Shown here one piece after another: positions 63,906 through 64,000 of a DNA stretch of 64,000 nt; position 1 is the stretch's first letter, and every line of letters starts with the position of its first letter. This DNA comes from Cupriavidus sp. WGlv3. Its GTDB lineage: Bacteria; Pseudomonadota; Gammaproteobacteria; Burkholderiales; Burkholderiaceae. The notes beneath the pieces are model-generated. The model was given only the letters and a program-made list of their open reading frames with translations. It was not told the origin of the DNA and ran no database searches. The position numbers and the translations under genes were made by a program. The DNA is taken from positions 1 to 64,000 of the forward strand of contig NZ_JALHRX010000007.1 of NCBI RefSeq assembly GCF_023952475.1, in the 5' to 3' direction.

Positions 63906-64000
63906 ATGACGCTCTCGGAACTCTGCATCCGCCGTCCGGTGATGACGGTGCTGCTGTGCCTGGCCGTGGTGGTCACCGGCATCGTGCTGTATCCGACCAT
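63906..64000 (+). CDS. RND efflux pump permease, N-terminal end, cut by window edge
   Basis: Thirty-one codons are visible: MTLSELCIRRPVMTVLLCLA followed by VVVTGIVLYPT. The SELCIRRPVMTVLL opening and first transmembrane helix are typical of RND pumps of the MdtB/MdtC class. It follows the adaptor gene by three bases. The full gene is outside the window. Confidence 0.85.
   Translation, partial: MTLSELCIRRPVMTVLLCLAVVVTGIVLYPT

Overview
The window is high-GC chromosomal DNA of a betaproteobacterium of the Cupriavidus/Ralstonia group. This rests on protein types and on conserved blocks (rsmB-DUF4390-ntrY-ntrX, htpX, fmt-def, LysM-dprA, cstA-ybdD, pckG); the species cannot be fixed from the sequence alone. 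It reads as core chromosome. I see no insertion sequence, integrase, prophage, CRISPR array or rRNA operon. One tRNA (Phe, GAA) is present.

Layout. 0-10.8 kb: 5' part of a methylmalonate-semialdehyde dehydrogenase gene divergent from a LysR regulator; an alpha/beta hydrolase; a copper unit (copA-cueR on the minus strand, a CopZ-like chaperone on the plus strand, each with a CueR-type promoter); ompW; an alkylsulfatase divergent from a TetR regulator across a 26-bp dyad; an ornithine-cyclodeaminase-family reductase. 10.8-19.9 kb: a three-gene translationally coupled envelope operon (alpha-2-macroglobulin, YhhN, PBP1C). 19.9-24.7 kb: Lrp regulator divergent from phhA-phhB, then a TctD/TctE-like two-component pair. 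24.7-27.9 kb: a SET-domain lysine methyltransferase and an HU gene separated by 1.2 kb of unusual non-coding DNA full of GTATAC/GTTTAC motifs and DnaA boxes, then a DUF2272 lipoprotein whose 5' end holds a 12-bp-phased DnaA-box-like array.

27.9-35.3 kb: dinB, rarD, an orphan Tat/lipoprotein TRAP-type binding protein, a porin-like lipoprotein, an aquaporin, a coiled-coil protein, tRNA-Phe. 35.3-46.8 kb: rsmB-DUF4390-ntrY-ntrX, htpX, fmt, def, LysM protein, dprA, thioredoxin-like protein. 46.8-52.2 kb: topB, LysR regulator, a small secreted protein of five 12-residue repeats, a glycine-zipper protein. 52-57 kb: cstA-ybdD divergent from a cache-domain kinase and LuxR-type regulator. 57-64 kb: pckG, a D-2-hydroxyacid dehydrogenase, an MFS transporter, a MOSC protein preceded by a second 12-bp-phased DnaA-box-like array, and the start of an RND efflux operon cut by the window edge.

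The most unusual material is regulatory or architectural: two 12-bp-pitch DnaA-box-like arrays, the GTATAC/GTTTAC cluster between a SET methyltransferase and HU, and a 10-bp-pitch CTGTAA repeat seen at two unlinked promoters. Genes are packed tightly, often with ATGA or TGATG overlaps, and several hairpin terminators mark transcription-unit ends.
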